Translations under genes and position numbers: made by a program
In this document: one piece after another, positions 9,095-17,901 of the stretch
Numbering within the stretch: position 1 is the first letter of the stretch
Layout: each line of letters starts with the position of its first letter
Notes under the pieces: generated by a model
What the model saw: only the letters and a program-made list of their open reading frames with translations
Told to the model about the DNA's origin: nothing
The model's database searches: none
Assembly (NCBI GenBank): GCA_965140775.1
Contig: OZ223471.1
Location: 930,001 to 994,000, forward strand
Source of the DNA: UBA6244 sp965140775
GTDB lineage: Bacteria > Bacteroidota > Bacteroidia > Bacteroidales > F082
Direction of reading: 5' to 3'
DNA: 64,000 bases

Positions 9095-9868
9095 CTAAAT
9101 CTCCTTAATCGATTCATCAGGAAGCCAGCCAATACTACCATCGGGTATCCGGATTTCAACCCATCCCGAAACGTGGTCCAGCAACTTCACCTTGGTTCCT
9201 TCGTGAATCACAAACAAATCCACCGCGCTTTTGGTTGGCGAGCTTTTGACCGTTATGGAAGGGGTAAACACGATGGCTTCCTTGTGCTCTTTGGAGTAAT
9301 AGTATTTTTGTGACGCCAATCCGAAAGCGGCAATGGTGAAAAACAGAAACAACAACCCCAGGTAAAAGGATAATTGTTTGTTGGAGCGACTTCCCGTAAG
9401 TACAAACCACGTGATGAGAGATACCAGTACGGCCAGCAAGCCCAGTGCTATCATGGTCCAAATGTCGGCATTGAACATGTTGTAGAAGTAGTTCCACCAT
9501 TCTTTGTAAAACAATTCGGGTACCTTTTCGATTTTGTCTACGATCATGCTGTTGGCCACATCCAGATTGTAACGGATGTTTTCGTCGCCGGGGGTAAGTT
9601 TCTTGGCCTTTTCGTAGTATAAAATGGCTGAAGGGATGTCGTTGTTTTTGTAATAGGCATTCCCCATGTTGTAGTACAGTTGAGCTGAATGTACTTTTTG
9701 GGCTGCCACTTGTTGATAAACTTGTAAAGCCGAATCGTAGAGTCCTTCGTTGTAGGCACGGTTGCCAATGGCCATCAACGAATCGGGTGTATAGGCGAAG
9801 CTCGAAAAGGCTGCCATTTGGGTGAGAAACACCAATGCGATTAGGATTCTTCTTTTCATGCGTATCAT
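9095..9868 (-). CDS. batE: BatE: TPR and SH3-like membrane protein
   Basis: A 257-residue last gene of the Bat operon. It has a signal peptide (about 1-25), TPR motifs at about 28-100 (LMAIGNRAYNEGLYDSALQVY, AQLYYNMGNAYYKNNDIPSAILYY), two membrane helices (136-157 and 167-185) and a C-terminal SH3b-like domain (about 197-257: ITVKSSPTKS..FVIHEGTKVKLL..WVEIRIPDGSIGWLP). This order is the standard BatE layout. Its start overlaps the batD stop by one base (TAATG), which implies translational coupling; an ATG three codons further in (9859) is also possible. Bat proteins were first linked to aerotolerance in Bacteroides; the biochemical function is not established. Confidence 0.88.
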   Translation of the reverse strand: MIRMKRRILIALVFLTQMAAFSSFAYTPDSLMAIGNRAYNEGLYDSALQVYQQVAAQKVHSAQLYYNMGNAYYKNNDIPSAILYYEKAKKLTPGDENIRYNLDVANSMIVDKIEKVPELFYKEWWNYFYNMFNADIWTMIALGLLAVLVSLITWFVLTGSRSNKQLSFYLGLLFLFFTIAAFGLASQKYYYSKEHKEAIVFTPSITVKSSPTKSAVDLFVIHEGTKVKLLDHVSGWVEIRIPDGSIGWLPDESIKEI

Positions 9869-11727
9869 TATTTTAATGCTTTTTCGGCCTGGGTGATGGC
9901 GGAAATGGCTTCGTTGTAAACTGATTCCATTTTGTTTCGGGCATCTCCCGGGGCAAATCTGGCAAACTCAATGTTGTTCAGGGTTTGAATAAAATTATTG
10001 GTGATTTCTTCCTCCACCGATTTGCTCAACAGTGTTTCTCTAACCGATTCCATGGACAATTCAGAGCGACTGATGCCAAATTTATCTGCAATATATCCCC
10101 AGATGGCCTGAGCAATTTCATCATAAAAACCTTTGTCGTTTCCGTCCTTTTTAAACTTCTCAGCTTTCTGCAAACGGGTTCGTGCCACCTTGTTGGCTTT
10201 TTTGTTTTTTACTTTCGATACGTTGGCCTGTTGCTTTTCCCGTTGTTTCCAAACGACAATCAGCACAACAGGTAACAACAATATAATCAATATAATGAGG
10301 TAAAAAATAGTGGAGCCAAACAGGAATTTTTCCACCGGCACCAGAGGTTCGTTATCCACTTTTATATGTCGGATGTCTTTGCCAATGAAGCGGATATCTT
10401 CCTGTGAAGTAGCGCTGTAAGTGATGTTGTTGCCGGTTCCGGAGCCTTTGTCAACGGTAATATGATAGGCTTCCGATTCAAAACTTTCGTAGGTCTTGGT
10501 TTTGGGATTAAAGAAACTGAATTTCACGGGGTCGATGGTAAAATCGCCGGGATTGCGTGGAATGGCCAGGTATTCAAATTTCTTCTTTCCCGAAAGGCCG
10601 TAGGAAGAGGTATTGACGTTGGTGGTGATTTTGGGGTCGAAACTCTCGAAATCAACCGGAAATTTTACCTCGGGGGGTGTTATGAGCTCGATGCTTCCTT
10701 TGCCCGAAATTTCTATGGTGAGGTTGAGGGCATCGTTGGCGGCAAGTTCGGTACGGTCTATCTGACTTTTAAACTGAAAATCGCCCACCGCACCCGTGAA
10801 GTTGTCGGGTTTATCCTTTTGTGGCAACGATTGTACGTTGATGGTCAGTGGTTTTGATTTCAGCTTGGCCGAAACATTTTTCACATTTCTGTTGAAAAAC
10901 GGGTCGTTGAAAAAGCTTTCAAAGGGGTCGTTGCTGCGACCTCTGTTGTTTTGAACGCGCAACTGAACATTGCACGACACTTCTGCCGGATCGATGTCGA
11001 GTACTCCGGTTTTTTGTGGAAACAATGCGATCTTGCTGATTTCGGCAGTAACGTATTCTTCACCGTTGATGACTTCGGTGGATTGACTGTACTGCGAATT
11101 GTTGTCCAACAAGTTTTTCGACCAGAATCCATTGAATGATGGTAGTTTGTCGATGGATAGACCCGTAACAGGTACTTTGGTATATATTTTATAGGTGACA
11201 ATCACCTGTTCTCCCAAATAGGGGGCGGTGTTGGACACCGAAGCAGTAACATACACATCATCATTTTGAAGGATACCCGCATCATCCTGTGTTGATCCGG
11301 AGGGAGAGGAGGAATTGGTGCGCGCATTATTTCCGGTGTTGGCATTTTCTACTACGGTAATTTTCAGTGGGTTGGATTGGTACATGGTCCCGTCAACGGT
11401 AACGGAAGCAGGACCCACGGTAGTTTCTCCTTTGGCTCCGGCCTGCACAATGTAGGTATAACTGATGGTGAAACTTTTCGACATACGCCCATTAATGTAT
11501 TGGATGTTGGAACTGGTGGACGAACTTGGTCCGGAAAGTACCTGAAGGCTGCCAAAATCAGGAGCCCTGAATGTGTTGCCTTCGGCATTGATTTCAAAAA
11601 CAATCCTAAACCTTTCACCTTCTTTCACTACCTGTTTACCCGAAGCGGTAAATCTGACATTGTCCTGCGCGTGAGCCATCAGGCCAAAGGTAAGCAGTGC
11701 GATGAATAATATGCGTTTGATTATCAT
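9868..11727 (-). CDS. batD: BatD: large exported protein of the Bat complex
   Basis: A 619-residue BatD-family protein. A signal peptide (MIIKRILFIALLTFGLMAHAQ) leads to a long periplasmic part of beta-rich Ig-like repeats (FTASGKQVVKEGERFRIVFE, DVYVTASVSNTAPYLGEQV, NFTGAVGDFQFKSQIDRTEL), then one membrane helix at about 471-493 and a cytoplasmic helical tail with many Lys/Arg. The frame is open to an upstream ATG at 11772, but 11727 is chosen because it starts directly at the signal peptide. A 127-base gap separates it from batC; batE follows with a one-base overlap. Confidence 0.88.
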   Translation of the reverse strand: MIIKRILFIALLTFGLMAHAQDNVRFTASGKQVVKEGERFRIVFEINAEGNTFRAPDFGSLQVLSGPSSSTSSNIQYINGRMSKSFTISYTYIVQAGAKGETTVGPASVTVDGTMYQSNPLKITVVENANTGNNARTNSSSPSGSTQDDAGILQNDDVYVTASVSNTAPYLGEQVIVTYKIYTKVPVTGLSIDKLPSFNGFWSKNLLDNNSQYSQSTEVINGEEYVTAEISKIALFPQKTGVLDIDPAEVSCNVQLRVQNNRGRSNDPFESFFNDPFFNRNVKNVSAKLKSKPLTINVQSLPQKDKPDNFTGAVGDFQFKSQIDRTELAANDALNLTIEISGKGSIELITPPEVKFPVDFESFDPKITTNVNTSSYGLSGKKKFEYLAIPRNPGDFTIDPVKFSFFNPKTKTYESFESEAYHITVDKGSGTGNNITYSATSQEDIRFIGKDIRHIKVDNEPLVPVEKFLFGSTIFYLIILIILLLPVVLIVVWKQREKQQANVSKVKNKKANKVARTRLQKAEKFKKDGNDKGFYDEIAQAIWGYIADKFGISRSELSMESVRETLLSKSVEEEITNNFIQTLNNIEFARFAPGDARNKMESVYNEAISAITQAEKALK

Positions 11728-11854
11728 GGTTATTTGGTCTTTGCCGGTCAAAAATACTACTATTGTCCTCATGAGAGGCTAATTCATTTTAGTTGTTGAT
11801 TAGTTGCACAAAATGTATTCCATTCATACTTCAACGTTATTTTTTCTTCTTTAT

Positions 11855-12670
11855 TTACCAATCTATGTCACTCTTTTTGCCTTTTATGGCCTGAGCCTTC
11901 TGTTTTTGCAATTTTTGCAGGGTTCCCTTTTCGTCATTTTTCAAAGCATCCAGCATCCGTTGGGCATCCTGCTTTGAAATTTGCTGGGGCTGCTGCTGTT
12001 GTTGCTGATCTTTTTTATCCTGACTTTTGTCTTGATTTTGGTCCTGCTTTTGTTGATCCTTTTGATCTTTATTTTGTTCCTGGTCTTGTTTCTGATCCTG
12101 GTCTTTTTGCTGATCGTCTTTTTTATCCTGATCCTTATTCTGGTCTTTATTCTGATCCTTCTTCTGATCGTCCTTTTTATCCTGATCTTTATTCTGGTCC
12201 TTATTTTGGTCCTGCTGCTGTTGCTGCTGTTGTTGCTGCTTCAGCATTTGGCGGGCATATTCCAGGTTGTACCGAGCCTGTTCATCATCCGGATTTTTTC
12301 TGAGGGCATTTTTGTAAGCATTGATACTTTCCTCATATTTTTTGCCTTCCAGCAAGGCATTGCCCAGGTTGTAGTAGGCGGCACTTTTTTCTTTGTCGCT
12401 CACCTGACTGTTGGCGATTTCATCAAAAAGCTTGGCCGACTCCTCATAATTTTCCTGAGCATACAAGGCATCACCCAAATTAAAGGTGCCTTTGTAGTAA
12501 TTGGGTTTGGCTTCCAGGGCCTTGCGGTATTCCACCTCGGCCTGCGAGAAGTCTTGTTTTTCGAAGAGGTCGTTTCCTTCCCTGATTTTTTTCTTTTCGC
12601 TTTGCGCCATACCCGTGGCTGTCCACAATAGCAGACCAAGCAGGGCGAATATATATGTTTTCATTTTCAT
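11855..12670 (-). CDS. batC: BatC: TPR protein with Gln/Lys/Asp low-complexity tract
   Basis: A 271-residue exported TPR protein. The signal peptide is about residues 1-22 and TPRs span about 26-140 (EGNDLFEKQDFSQAEVEYRKAL, GTFNLGDALYAQENYEESAKLF, YYNLGNALLEGKKYEESINAY). Residues 145-230 are almost only Q, D, K and N and include two copies of an 18-residue unit, DQNKDQNKDQDKKDDQ(K/Q)K. The conserved tail ISKQDAQRMLDALKNDEKGTLQKL follows. A repetitive hydrophilic linker before this tail is normal for BatC, but the tract is long here. Its stop and start abut batD (127 bases away) and batB (no gap). The opposite strand of the tract encodes a false leucine-rich frame. Confidence 0.88.
   Translation of the reverse strand: MKMKTYIFALLGLLLWTATGMAQSEKKKIREGNDLFEKQDFSQAEVEYRKALEAKPNYYKGTFNLGDALYAQENYEESAKLFDEIANSQVSDKEKSAAYYNLGNALLEGKKYEESINAYKNALRKNPDDEQARYNLEYARQMLKQQQQQQQQQDQNKDQNKDQDKKDDQKKDQNKDQNKDQDKKDDQQKDQDQKQDQEQNKDQKDQQKQDQNQDKSQDKKDQQQQQQPQQISKQDAQRMLDALKNDEKGTLQKLQKQKAQAIKGKKSDIDW
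12104..12211 (-). repeat. 54-bp tandem duplication inside batC
   Basis: Two consecutive 54-base units (12211-12158 and 12157-12104) encode nearly identical 18-residue blocks of the Q/D/K/N tract. The array is in frame, so copy-number change would lengthen or shorten the linker without breaking the gene. Confidence 0.7.
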
Positions 12671-13699
12671 CTATTTACCAAAAAAGTCAAGTTTATTTGC
12701 CCAACTGGCTCTGCGGTTGGCAATGAGCAATTCGATGAGCAAGAATGCAAAAGCAATGGCCAGAAAAATCTGAAACCGGTCTTCGTAGTTGGTAAACTGA
12801 CGGGTTTCAATTTCTTTTTTATCAATCTGGTTGATGTCGTCGAAAATTCTGCTCAATCCTGTAGTTGCATTGTTGGCACGTGCATAGGCACCACCTCCGG
12901 CGGCTGCAATTTGTCGCAACATGTCTTCATTCAGCTTCGTAATCACGGTTTTACCCTCACGGTCTTTCTTGTATCCCGTTTGGTTTCCATTGCTGAAAAG
13001 CGGGATGGGAGCTCCTTCGGGCAATCCCATGCCAATGGTGAACACTTTAATTCCCAACTCATTGGCGGCTTTGGCGGCACCAATGGCATCGTCCTCATGA
13101 TTTTCTCCGTCGGTAATAATGACGATGGCTTTGTTGTGATCGCTTTCGCCAAACGACTGGGTAGCCATGTCGATGGCTTCACCGATGGCGGTACCTTGTG
13201 TGGGTACAATTTTGGTGTCAACCACCGATAGAAAGAGACGAGCCGCTGAATAGTCGGTGGTGAGTGGAAGCTGTTTGTAGGCGTTTCCGGCAAAAATAAT
13301 TATCCCGATACGGTCGCCCTGCAGCTTGTCGATGAGGTTGCTGATGGCCAGTTTGGCACGTTCCAGCCGATTGGGCTTGATGTCTTCGGCCAACATGGAG
13401 TTGGACACGTCGAGTACCAGGTACAAATCAATTCCTTCACGTTTTACTTTCTCCAGTTTGGACCCAACCTGGGGGTCGAGGATGCCGATAGCCAGGAAGG
13501 TAACACCGATAAGGATCAGCAACAGTTTAATCAATCCTTTGGTTTTCGATTGGTTGGGCATGAGTCCTGAAATGGTATCCTGATCGCCAAAGCGTTGCAA
13601 GGCGCGTTTCTTCCACCCTTTAAAAATAAGGTAAAACACAATAAACACCGGCACGATTGCCAACAGGTAGAAATATTCGGGATGTGCAAATCTGATCAT
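12671..13699 (-). CDS. batB: BatB: membrane-anchored von Willebrand A domain protein
   Basis: A 342-residue VWA protein. Two N-terminal membrane helices (about 10-27 and 57-73) precede the VWA domain (about 90-290), and a third helix is at the C-terminus (about 314-332). The metal-ion-dependent adhesion site is complete: D97-V-S99-N-S101, a Thr in PTQGTAIGEAID and an Asp in IITDGENHEDD. It lies 20 bases after batA and abuts batC. In the Bat system BatA and BatB are paralogous VWA proteins thought to form a membrane complex with BatC-E. The partner and substrate are not known from sequence. Confidence 0.92.
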   Translation of the reverse strand: MIRFAHPEYFYLLAIVPVFIVFYLIFKGWKKRALQRFGDQDTISGLMPNQSKTKGLIKLLLILIGVTFLAIGILDPQVGSKLEKVKREGIDLYLVLDVSNSMLAEDIKPNRLERAKLAISNLIDKLQGDRIGIIIFAGNAYKQLPLTTDYSAARLFLSVVDTKIVPTQGTAIGEAIDMATQSFGESDHNKAIVIITDGENHEDDAIGAAKAANELGIKVFTIGMGLPEGAPIPLFSNGNQTGYKKDREGKTVITKLNEDMLRQIAAAGGGAYARANNATTGLSRIFDDINQIDKKEIETRQFTNYEDRFQIFLAIAFAFLLIELLIANRRASWANKLDFFGK

Positions 13700-13719
13700 G
13701 GTGAGTTAATTGTCTTTGA

Positions 13720-14727
13720 TTAGGGGATTCGTTTGAAGTATAAGTAACGCAAGGTGATTTCCAGGGCAAAAAACAGGAAAGCAGCCAGAGCAAATGGCAG
13801 GTACGATTCATGTTTTTTCTTAAATTCCTGCACATCGATTTTTGAACGTTCCATCTGATCGATTTCCTTGTAGATGGCTTTCAGCTTTTGGTTGTTGTCG
13901 GCACGGAAATACTTGCCGCCGGTTTCTTTGGCTATTTCTTTTAGCAAATCTTCATCAATCTGAACCTTCATTTGTTGGAGTTGAACGCCAAAGGGGGTTT
14001 GCACCGGATAAGGAGCCATGCCCTCAGTTCCAATACCAACCGTATATACCCTGATTCCGAACATTTTAGCCATTTCGGCAGCAGAAAGTGGATCCACCGA
14101 TCCGGAATTGTTTACACCATCGGTAATCAGGATGATGACCTTGGAGATGGCTTCCGAATCTTTTAACCGGCTCACCGAAGTGGCCAATCCATCGCCAATG
14201 GCAGTACCATCTTCAATCATACCGCTCTGTATGTCCTTGAAAAGGTTTGAAATCATGTCATGGTCGGTGGTGAGGGGTACTTGAGTGAAGGCTTCTCCAC
14301 TAAAAATCACCACGCTCACGCGGTCGTTGGGTCGGCCGTTAATGAAATCTTCTGCCACATCTTTGGCGGCTTCCAACCGATCGGGTTGAAAATCGCGTGC
14401 CAGCATACTTCCCGACACGTCCATAGCCATCACAATGTCGATGCCTTCTATTTGTACATTTTGTTTCGATGAAGTGTATTGGGGCCGGGCCAACGCAATG
14501 ATGAGCAACGAAAGTGCTAACAAGCGAAGGACGAAAAGTCCGTGGATGAGCCACGTACGTGGGCTTTTCTTTACTCCTGCAAAGGCAGCCAGTCCTGAAT
14601 AGCTTACTTCGGCCTGTGTTTTTTTGTGCCTGAACCAATACCAAACAATTAGTAACGGAATCAGCAGCAGCAGGTAAAAATACCCCGGGTGAGCCCAGTC
14701 GTCTATATTAAACATCTGCATGATCAT
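13720..14727 (-). CDS. batA: BatA: membrane-anchored von Willebrand A domain protein
   Basis: A 335-residue paralogue of the downstream batB product with the same layout: two N-terminal membrane helices (about 16-33 and 61-80), VWA domain with D103-V-S105-G-S107 (DVSGSM) and ITDGVNNSG, and a C-terminal helix (about 313-332). The MIDAS is intact. The start overlaps the end of the preceding gene by 20 bases; an ATG at 14715 (MFNIDDW) would shorten the overlap to 8. Either way the genes are tightly coupled. Confidence 0.92.
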   Translation of the reverse strand: MIMQMFNIDDWAHPGYFYLLLLIPLLIVWYWFRHKKTQAEVSYSGLAAFAGVKKSPRTWLIHGLFVLRLLALSLLIIALARPQYTSSKQNVQIEGIDIVMAMDVSGSMLARDFQPDRLEAAKDVAEDFINGRPNDRVSVVIFSGEAFTQVPLTTDHDMISNLFKDIQSGMIEDGTAIGDGLATSVSRLKDSEAISKVIILITDGVNNSGSVDPLSAAEMAKMFGIRVYTVGIGTEGMAPYPVQTPFGVQLQQMKVQIDEDLLKEIAKETGGKYFRADNNQKLKAIYKEIDQMERSKIDVQEFKKKHESYLPFALAAFLFFALEITLRYLYFKRIP

Positions 14728-15721
14728 CTTGAGTTAATTCCTTATTAATTACTGATGGTTCCTTATCGGGACTTGTAGCCACAGGTTCCTCTTTGGTTTC
14801 ATTCACAAAATCGACACAATGCGACAAGCTGAGGTCGTTTTCAAGCGCTGTTGGTTGTGCTTTGGCAAATTTTACCATGTCCGACAAAAAGAATACACCA
14901 CTGAGTTTTTCCATGGCTTCCTTGTTCTTCATGATGCCTCGCAAGGCTTGCAGAATTTCGTCGGAGGTCATTTCGGGCGCATCAAAATGGTACCTGTTGT
15001 CGAGGTATTCGCGCATGATGTCGGTGAGTTCCGAATGGTATTGCTTTATCTTTCCGTTTTGCCAAACCTTGGCCAGCCTCAATTCTTCCAGTTTGTTGAT
15101 GGCCAGCACGTGCGGCGGAAGGGCAGGTTTTGGTTTGCGTTCGAACAAAGGCTTTTTGTTTTTCCTCCTTCTGATCAACCAGAATATCAGCACGGTAAGT
15201 CCTGCTGCCGCCAAACCAACCAAAATCCAGGGTACCATTTCTGCAAAGGTGTAGGGCTCTGAAATGGGGCCCACAATGGGTTTGATGGCTTGGGTGGTAT
15301 CTACTTGCGGAACATTCACTTGCAGAAAAAGTTCACCCGTGGACGTCATAAATTGGGTGGTGTCACCCGACTTTTTAAAGTGAAATTGTTGCGAAGGAAT
15401 GGCCACATAACCACTGTCGAAGGAGGTGATAGTAAGCTGTTGAATTAATCTTTCTGCCCCATTCTGACGGATGGTGTCGATGTTTCCCTGTTTAAGTACC
15501 TCAATTTGGGCTGAAAGGGTGTCCAAAATGACGGGCCAACTCACCCGGGTACCTTCCGGCAGGTTGATGCCCAGCTCCAACTGCACATGTTGCCCAATCA
15601 TGATGGCGTTGGTGTCGATTTTCGACCAGGCTGCAATCTCTTGTGCATGCAGTCGGGGGAAAGACATCACCCCCAACAGGATGAGTGAGCTTAAGAATAT
15701 ATTTGGCAAGATTCGCTTCAT
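14708..15721 (-). CDS. Single-pass membrane protein of the MoxR-Bat operon
   Basis: A 337-residue protein with a signal peptide (about 1-27, RLHAQ), a beta-rich periplasmic domain (28-158, WSKIDTNAIMIGQHVQLELGI), a membrane helix (about 163-184), an RRRKNKK stop-transfer and a helical cytoplasmic domain (200-337: INKLEELRLAKVWQNGKIKQYHSELTDIMREYL). Proteins with this shape stand between DUF58 and BatA in many Bacteroidota; I recall them near DUF4381 but cannot confirm the family. It begins one base after the DUF58 stop. The topology resembles a small BatD, so it may be a second periplasmic arm of the same complex (inference). Confidence 0.75.
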   Translation of the reverse strand: MKRILPNIFLSSLILLGVMSFPRLHAQEIAAWSKIDTNAIMIGQHVQLELGINLPEGTRVSWPVILDTLSAQIEVLKQGNIDTIRQNGAERLIQQLTITSFDSGYVAIPSQQFHFKKSGDTTQFMTSTGELFLQVNVPQVDTTQAIKPIVGPISEPYTFAEMVPWILVGLAAAGLTVLIFWLIRRRKNKKPLFERKPKPALPPHVLAINKLEELRLAKVWQNGKIKQYHSELTDIMREYLDNRYHFDAPEMTSDEILQALRGIMKNKEAMEKLSGVFFLSDMVKFAKAQPTALENDLSLSHCVDFVNETKEEPVATSPDKEPSVINKELTQDDHADV

Positions 15722-15722
15722 G

Positions 15723-16598
15723 TTATCTCCTGGATTCTCGTTTTTTAAAGAGGTTCATCAGTGGTTTTACGTAATCGCGTCCGGTGTAAAGCCGGGTCAT
15801 GTCAACCCCCGCCCGTGCCAGTGCCAAATCGATGGAAGCCGACTTCTCGCGGGCATACCGGCTGAGTGCTTCACGGGTTTTGGCGCTGGACGTGTCGATC
15901 CATTGCATGGCTCCCGTTTCGGCATCGCGCATGCGCACCAAACCCACGTTGGGCATTTCTACCTCACGATCGTCGGTCACCCTGAGGGCAATCAAGTCAT
16001 GTTTGTAGTTGGCAATCTGCAAGGCTTTCTCAAAATTGTTGTCCATAAAGTCGGAAATGATGAATGCTGTGGATTTCTTCTTGATCACGTTGGTGAGATA
16101 CCTTAATGCTTCCGCGATGTTCGTTCCGGTGTTTTCGGCCTTGAAGTCGATAAGTTCACGGATAATGCGGAGGATATGTGAGCTTCCTTTTTTGGGAGGA
16201 ATAAATTTCTCGATGATATCGCTAAAGAAAATCACCCCAACTTTATCGTTGTTGTGAATGGCCGAAAACGACAATACGGCGGCAACCTCGGTAATGAGTT
16301 CCTGTTTTAATTGTCGCTGGGTACCAAAATGATTGGAGCCCGACACGTCGATGAGCAGCATCACGGTAAGTTCGCGTTCTTCCTCAAAAATTTTCACAAA
16401 CGGATGGTTGAAGCGGGCAGTTACGTTCCAGTCGATGTTGCGGATGTCGTCGCCAAACTGATACTCGCGTACTTCGCTGAATGCCATACCCCTTCCCTTG
16501 AACACACTGTGGTATTCTCCCGAAAAAATTTGATTGGACAATCCCCGTGTTTTTATCTCAATTTTCCTGACTTTTTTGAACAGTTCCTGTGCTTCCAC
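15723..16598 (-). CDS. DUF58 family protein
   Basis: A 291-residue soluble protein. The DUF58 core is clear at about 35-120: FKGRGMAFSEVREYQFGDDIRNIDW, then ARFNHPFVKIFEEERELTVMLLIDVSGS, which is also the first strand and MIDAS-like DxSxS motif of a VWA-like fold. DUF58 proteins almost always sit beside MoxR ATPases, as here, and are thought to be adaptors or substrates of the AAA+ ring. The gene follows moxR by 93 bases and precedes the next gene by one base. Confidence 0.9.
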   Translation of the reverse strand: MEAQELFKKVRKIEIKTRGLSNQIFSGEYHSVFKGRGMAFSEVREYQFGDDIRNIDWNVTARFNHPFVKIFEEERELTVMLLIDVSGSNHFGTQRQLKQELITEVAAVLSFSAIHNNDKVGVIFFSDIIEKFIPPKKGSSHILRIIRELIDFKAENTGTNIAEALRYLTNVIKKKSTAFIISDFMDNNFEKALQIANYKHDLIALRVTDDREVEMPNVGLVRMRDAETGAMQWIDTSSAKTREALSRYAREKSASIDLALARAGVDMTRLYTGRDYVKPLMNLFKKRESRR

Positions 16599-16691
16599 TG
16601 GTTTATTGGTTGGTTAGTTATAAAAATGCACGCCAATGAACTTCTTCATCGTTGATGATTGGACGTTTACCGGCAGGGGCAACATTTTTGG

Positions 16692-17684
16692 CTAAGGTAC
16701 TTCTACCGTGTTCAGGATTTCGTTGATGATATCCTCGCTGGTAATATTTTCTGCTTCAGCTTCGTAGGTCAATCCAATACGATGCCGCAACACATCGTGA
16801 GCAATGGCGCGGATATCTTCGGGAATTACATAACCACGTCGACGTAGGAAAGCCAGGGCTTTGGCTGCCAACGCCAGATTGATGCTGGCACGCGGCGAAG
16901 CACCGTAGGAAATCATACCCGCAAATTTATTGAGTTTGTATTCGGTGGGGTATCGTGTGGCAAAAACGATGTCTGTAATATAATTTTCAATTTTTTCGTC
17001 CAGGTAAATCTCGCGAACCAGCTCGCGTGCCCTCATGATTTCTTTGGTGTTGAGCACCTTATTGGTTTTAGCGAAGGTATTGGTAATGTTTTGGCGAAGG
17101 ATAATTTTTTCCTCATCTTTTTTGGGATAATTAATCACCACTTTGAGCATAAAACGGTCCACCTGCGCTTCCGGAAGGGGATAGGTACCCTCTTGTTCGA
17201 TGGGGTTTTGCGTTGCCATCACCAGAAAGGGTTCTTCCAGTTTGTAGGTGCTTTCGCCAATGGTTACCTGACGCTCCTGCATGGCTTCGAGTAAGGCGCT
17301 TTGCACCTTTGCAGGAGAGCGGTTGATTTCGTCTGCCAGAATGAAGTTGGCAAAGATGGGGCCTTTTTTTACCTGAAACTCCTCTTTTTTCTGACTATAA
17401 ATCATGGTTCCCAGCAAGTCGGCAGGGAGCAAATCGGGAGTAAACTGAATACGGCTGAATTTGGCATCCACCACATTAGCCAACGAGTTGATGGCCAAAG
17501 TTTTTGCCAAACCGGGTACCCCTTCGAGCAGGATATGCCCGTTGGCAAGCAATCCGATCAACAAGCGTTCGGTCATGTGTTTCTGACCAACAATTACCTT
17601 GTTCATTTCCAGATAAATCAAGTCGGTAAACTGACTCTCACGCTGGATTTTTTCATTTAGTTCACGAATATCTGTTTCTAACAT
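16692..17684 (-). CDS. MoxR-type AAA+ ATPase
   Basis: A 330-residue AAA+ ATPase of the MoxR class, which acts as a chaperone for VWA/DUF58 partners. Walker A is GVPGLAKT (residues 55-62), Walker B is LADEINRSPAKVQ (about 113-125), and sensor 1 is VMATQNPIEQEGTYPLPEAQ; all are canonical for MoxR. It is first in an eight-gene minus-strand operon ending with batE. A TACCTTTG box lies 22 bases upstream of the start. Confidence 0.94.
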   Translation of the reverse strand: MLETDIRELNEKIQRESQFTDLIYLEMNKVIVGQKHMTERLLIGLLANGHILLEGVPGLAKTLAINSLANVVDAKFSRIQFTPDLLPADLLGTMIYSQKKEEFQVKKGPIFANFILADEINRSPAKVQSALLEAMQERQVTIGESTYKLEEPFLVMATQNPIEQEGTYPLPEAQVDRFMLKVVINYPKKDEEKIILRQNITNTFAKTNKVLNTKEIMRARELVREIYLDEKIENYITDIVFATRYPTEYKLNKFAGMISYGASPRASINLALAAKALAFLRRRGYVIPEDIRAIAHDVLRHRIGLTYEAEAENITSEDIINEILNTVEVP

Positions 17685-17705
17685 GGGTATGATTTATTTT
17701 TTGCA

Positions 17706-17713
17706 CAAAGGTA
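17706..17713 (-). promoter_or_regulatory. -7 promoter box of the MoxR-Bat operon
   Basis: TACCTTTG on the minus strand ends 22 bases before the MoxR start and matches TAnnTTTG. No clear -33 element is seen. Confidence 0.5.
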
Positions 17714-17901
17714 TTAATTAGCGGTTGAGGTGCTTGTTAATATATGTTAAACGGTTGTTTTGTAGTAAGTTGTAAAATATTAGTGAATTACGGACAGCCT
17801 TATGACCCAGACCATCAAAATTTATGTGGCCATTAACTTTCGTTAACTATAATCAACCGGGAACGGGCAGTAAGAACGGTAAGAAGGCGGTCGCCGCCGG
17901 G

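Noticed and set aside
11981..12631. A 216-codon leucine-rich plus-strand frame that looks like a membrane protein
   Set aside because: It is the antisense of the Q/D/K/N tract and TPR part of batC; the composition explains the leucines.
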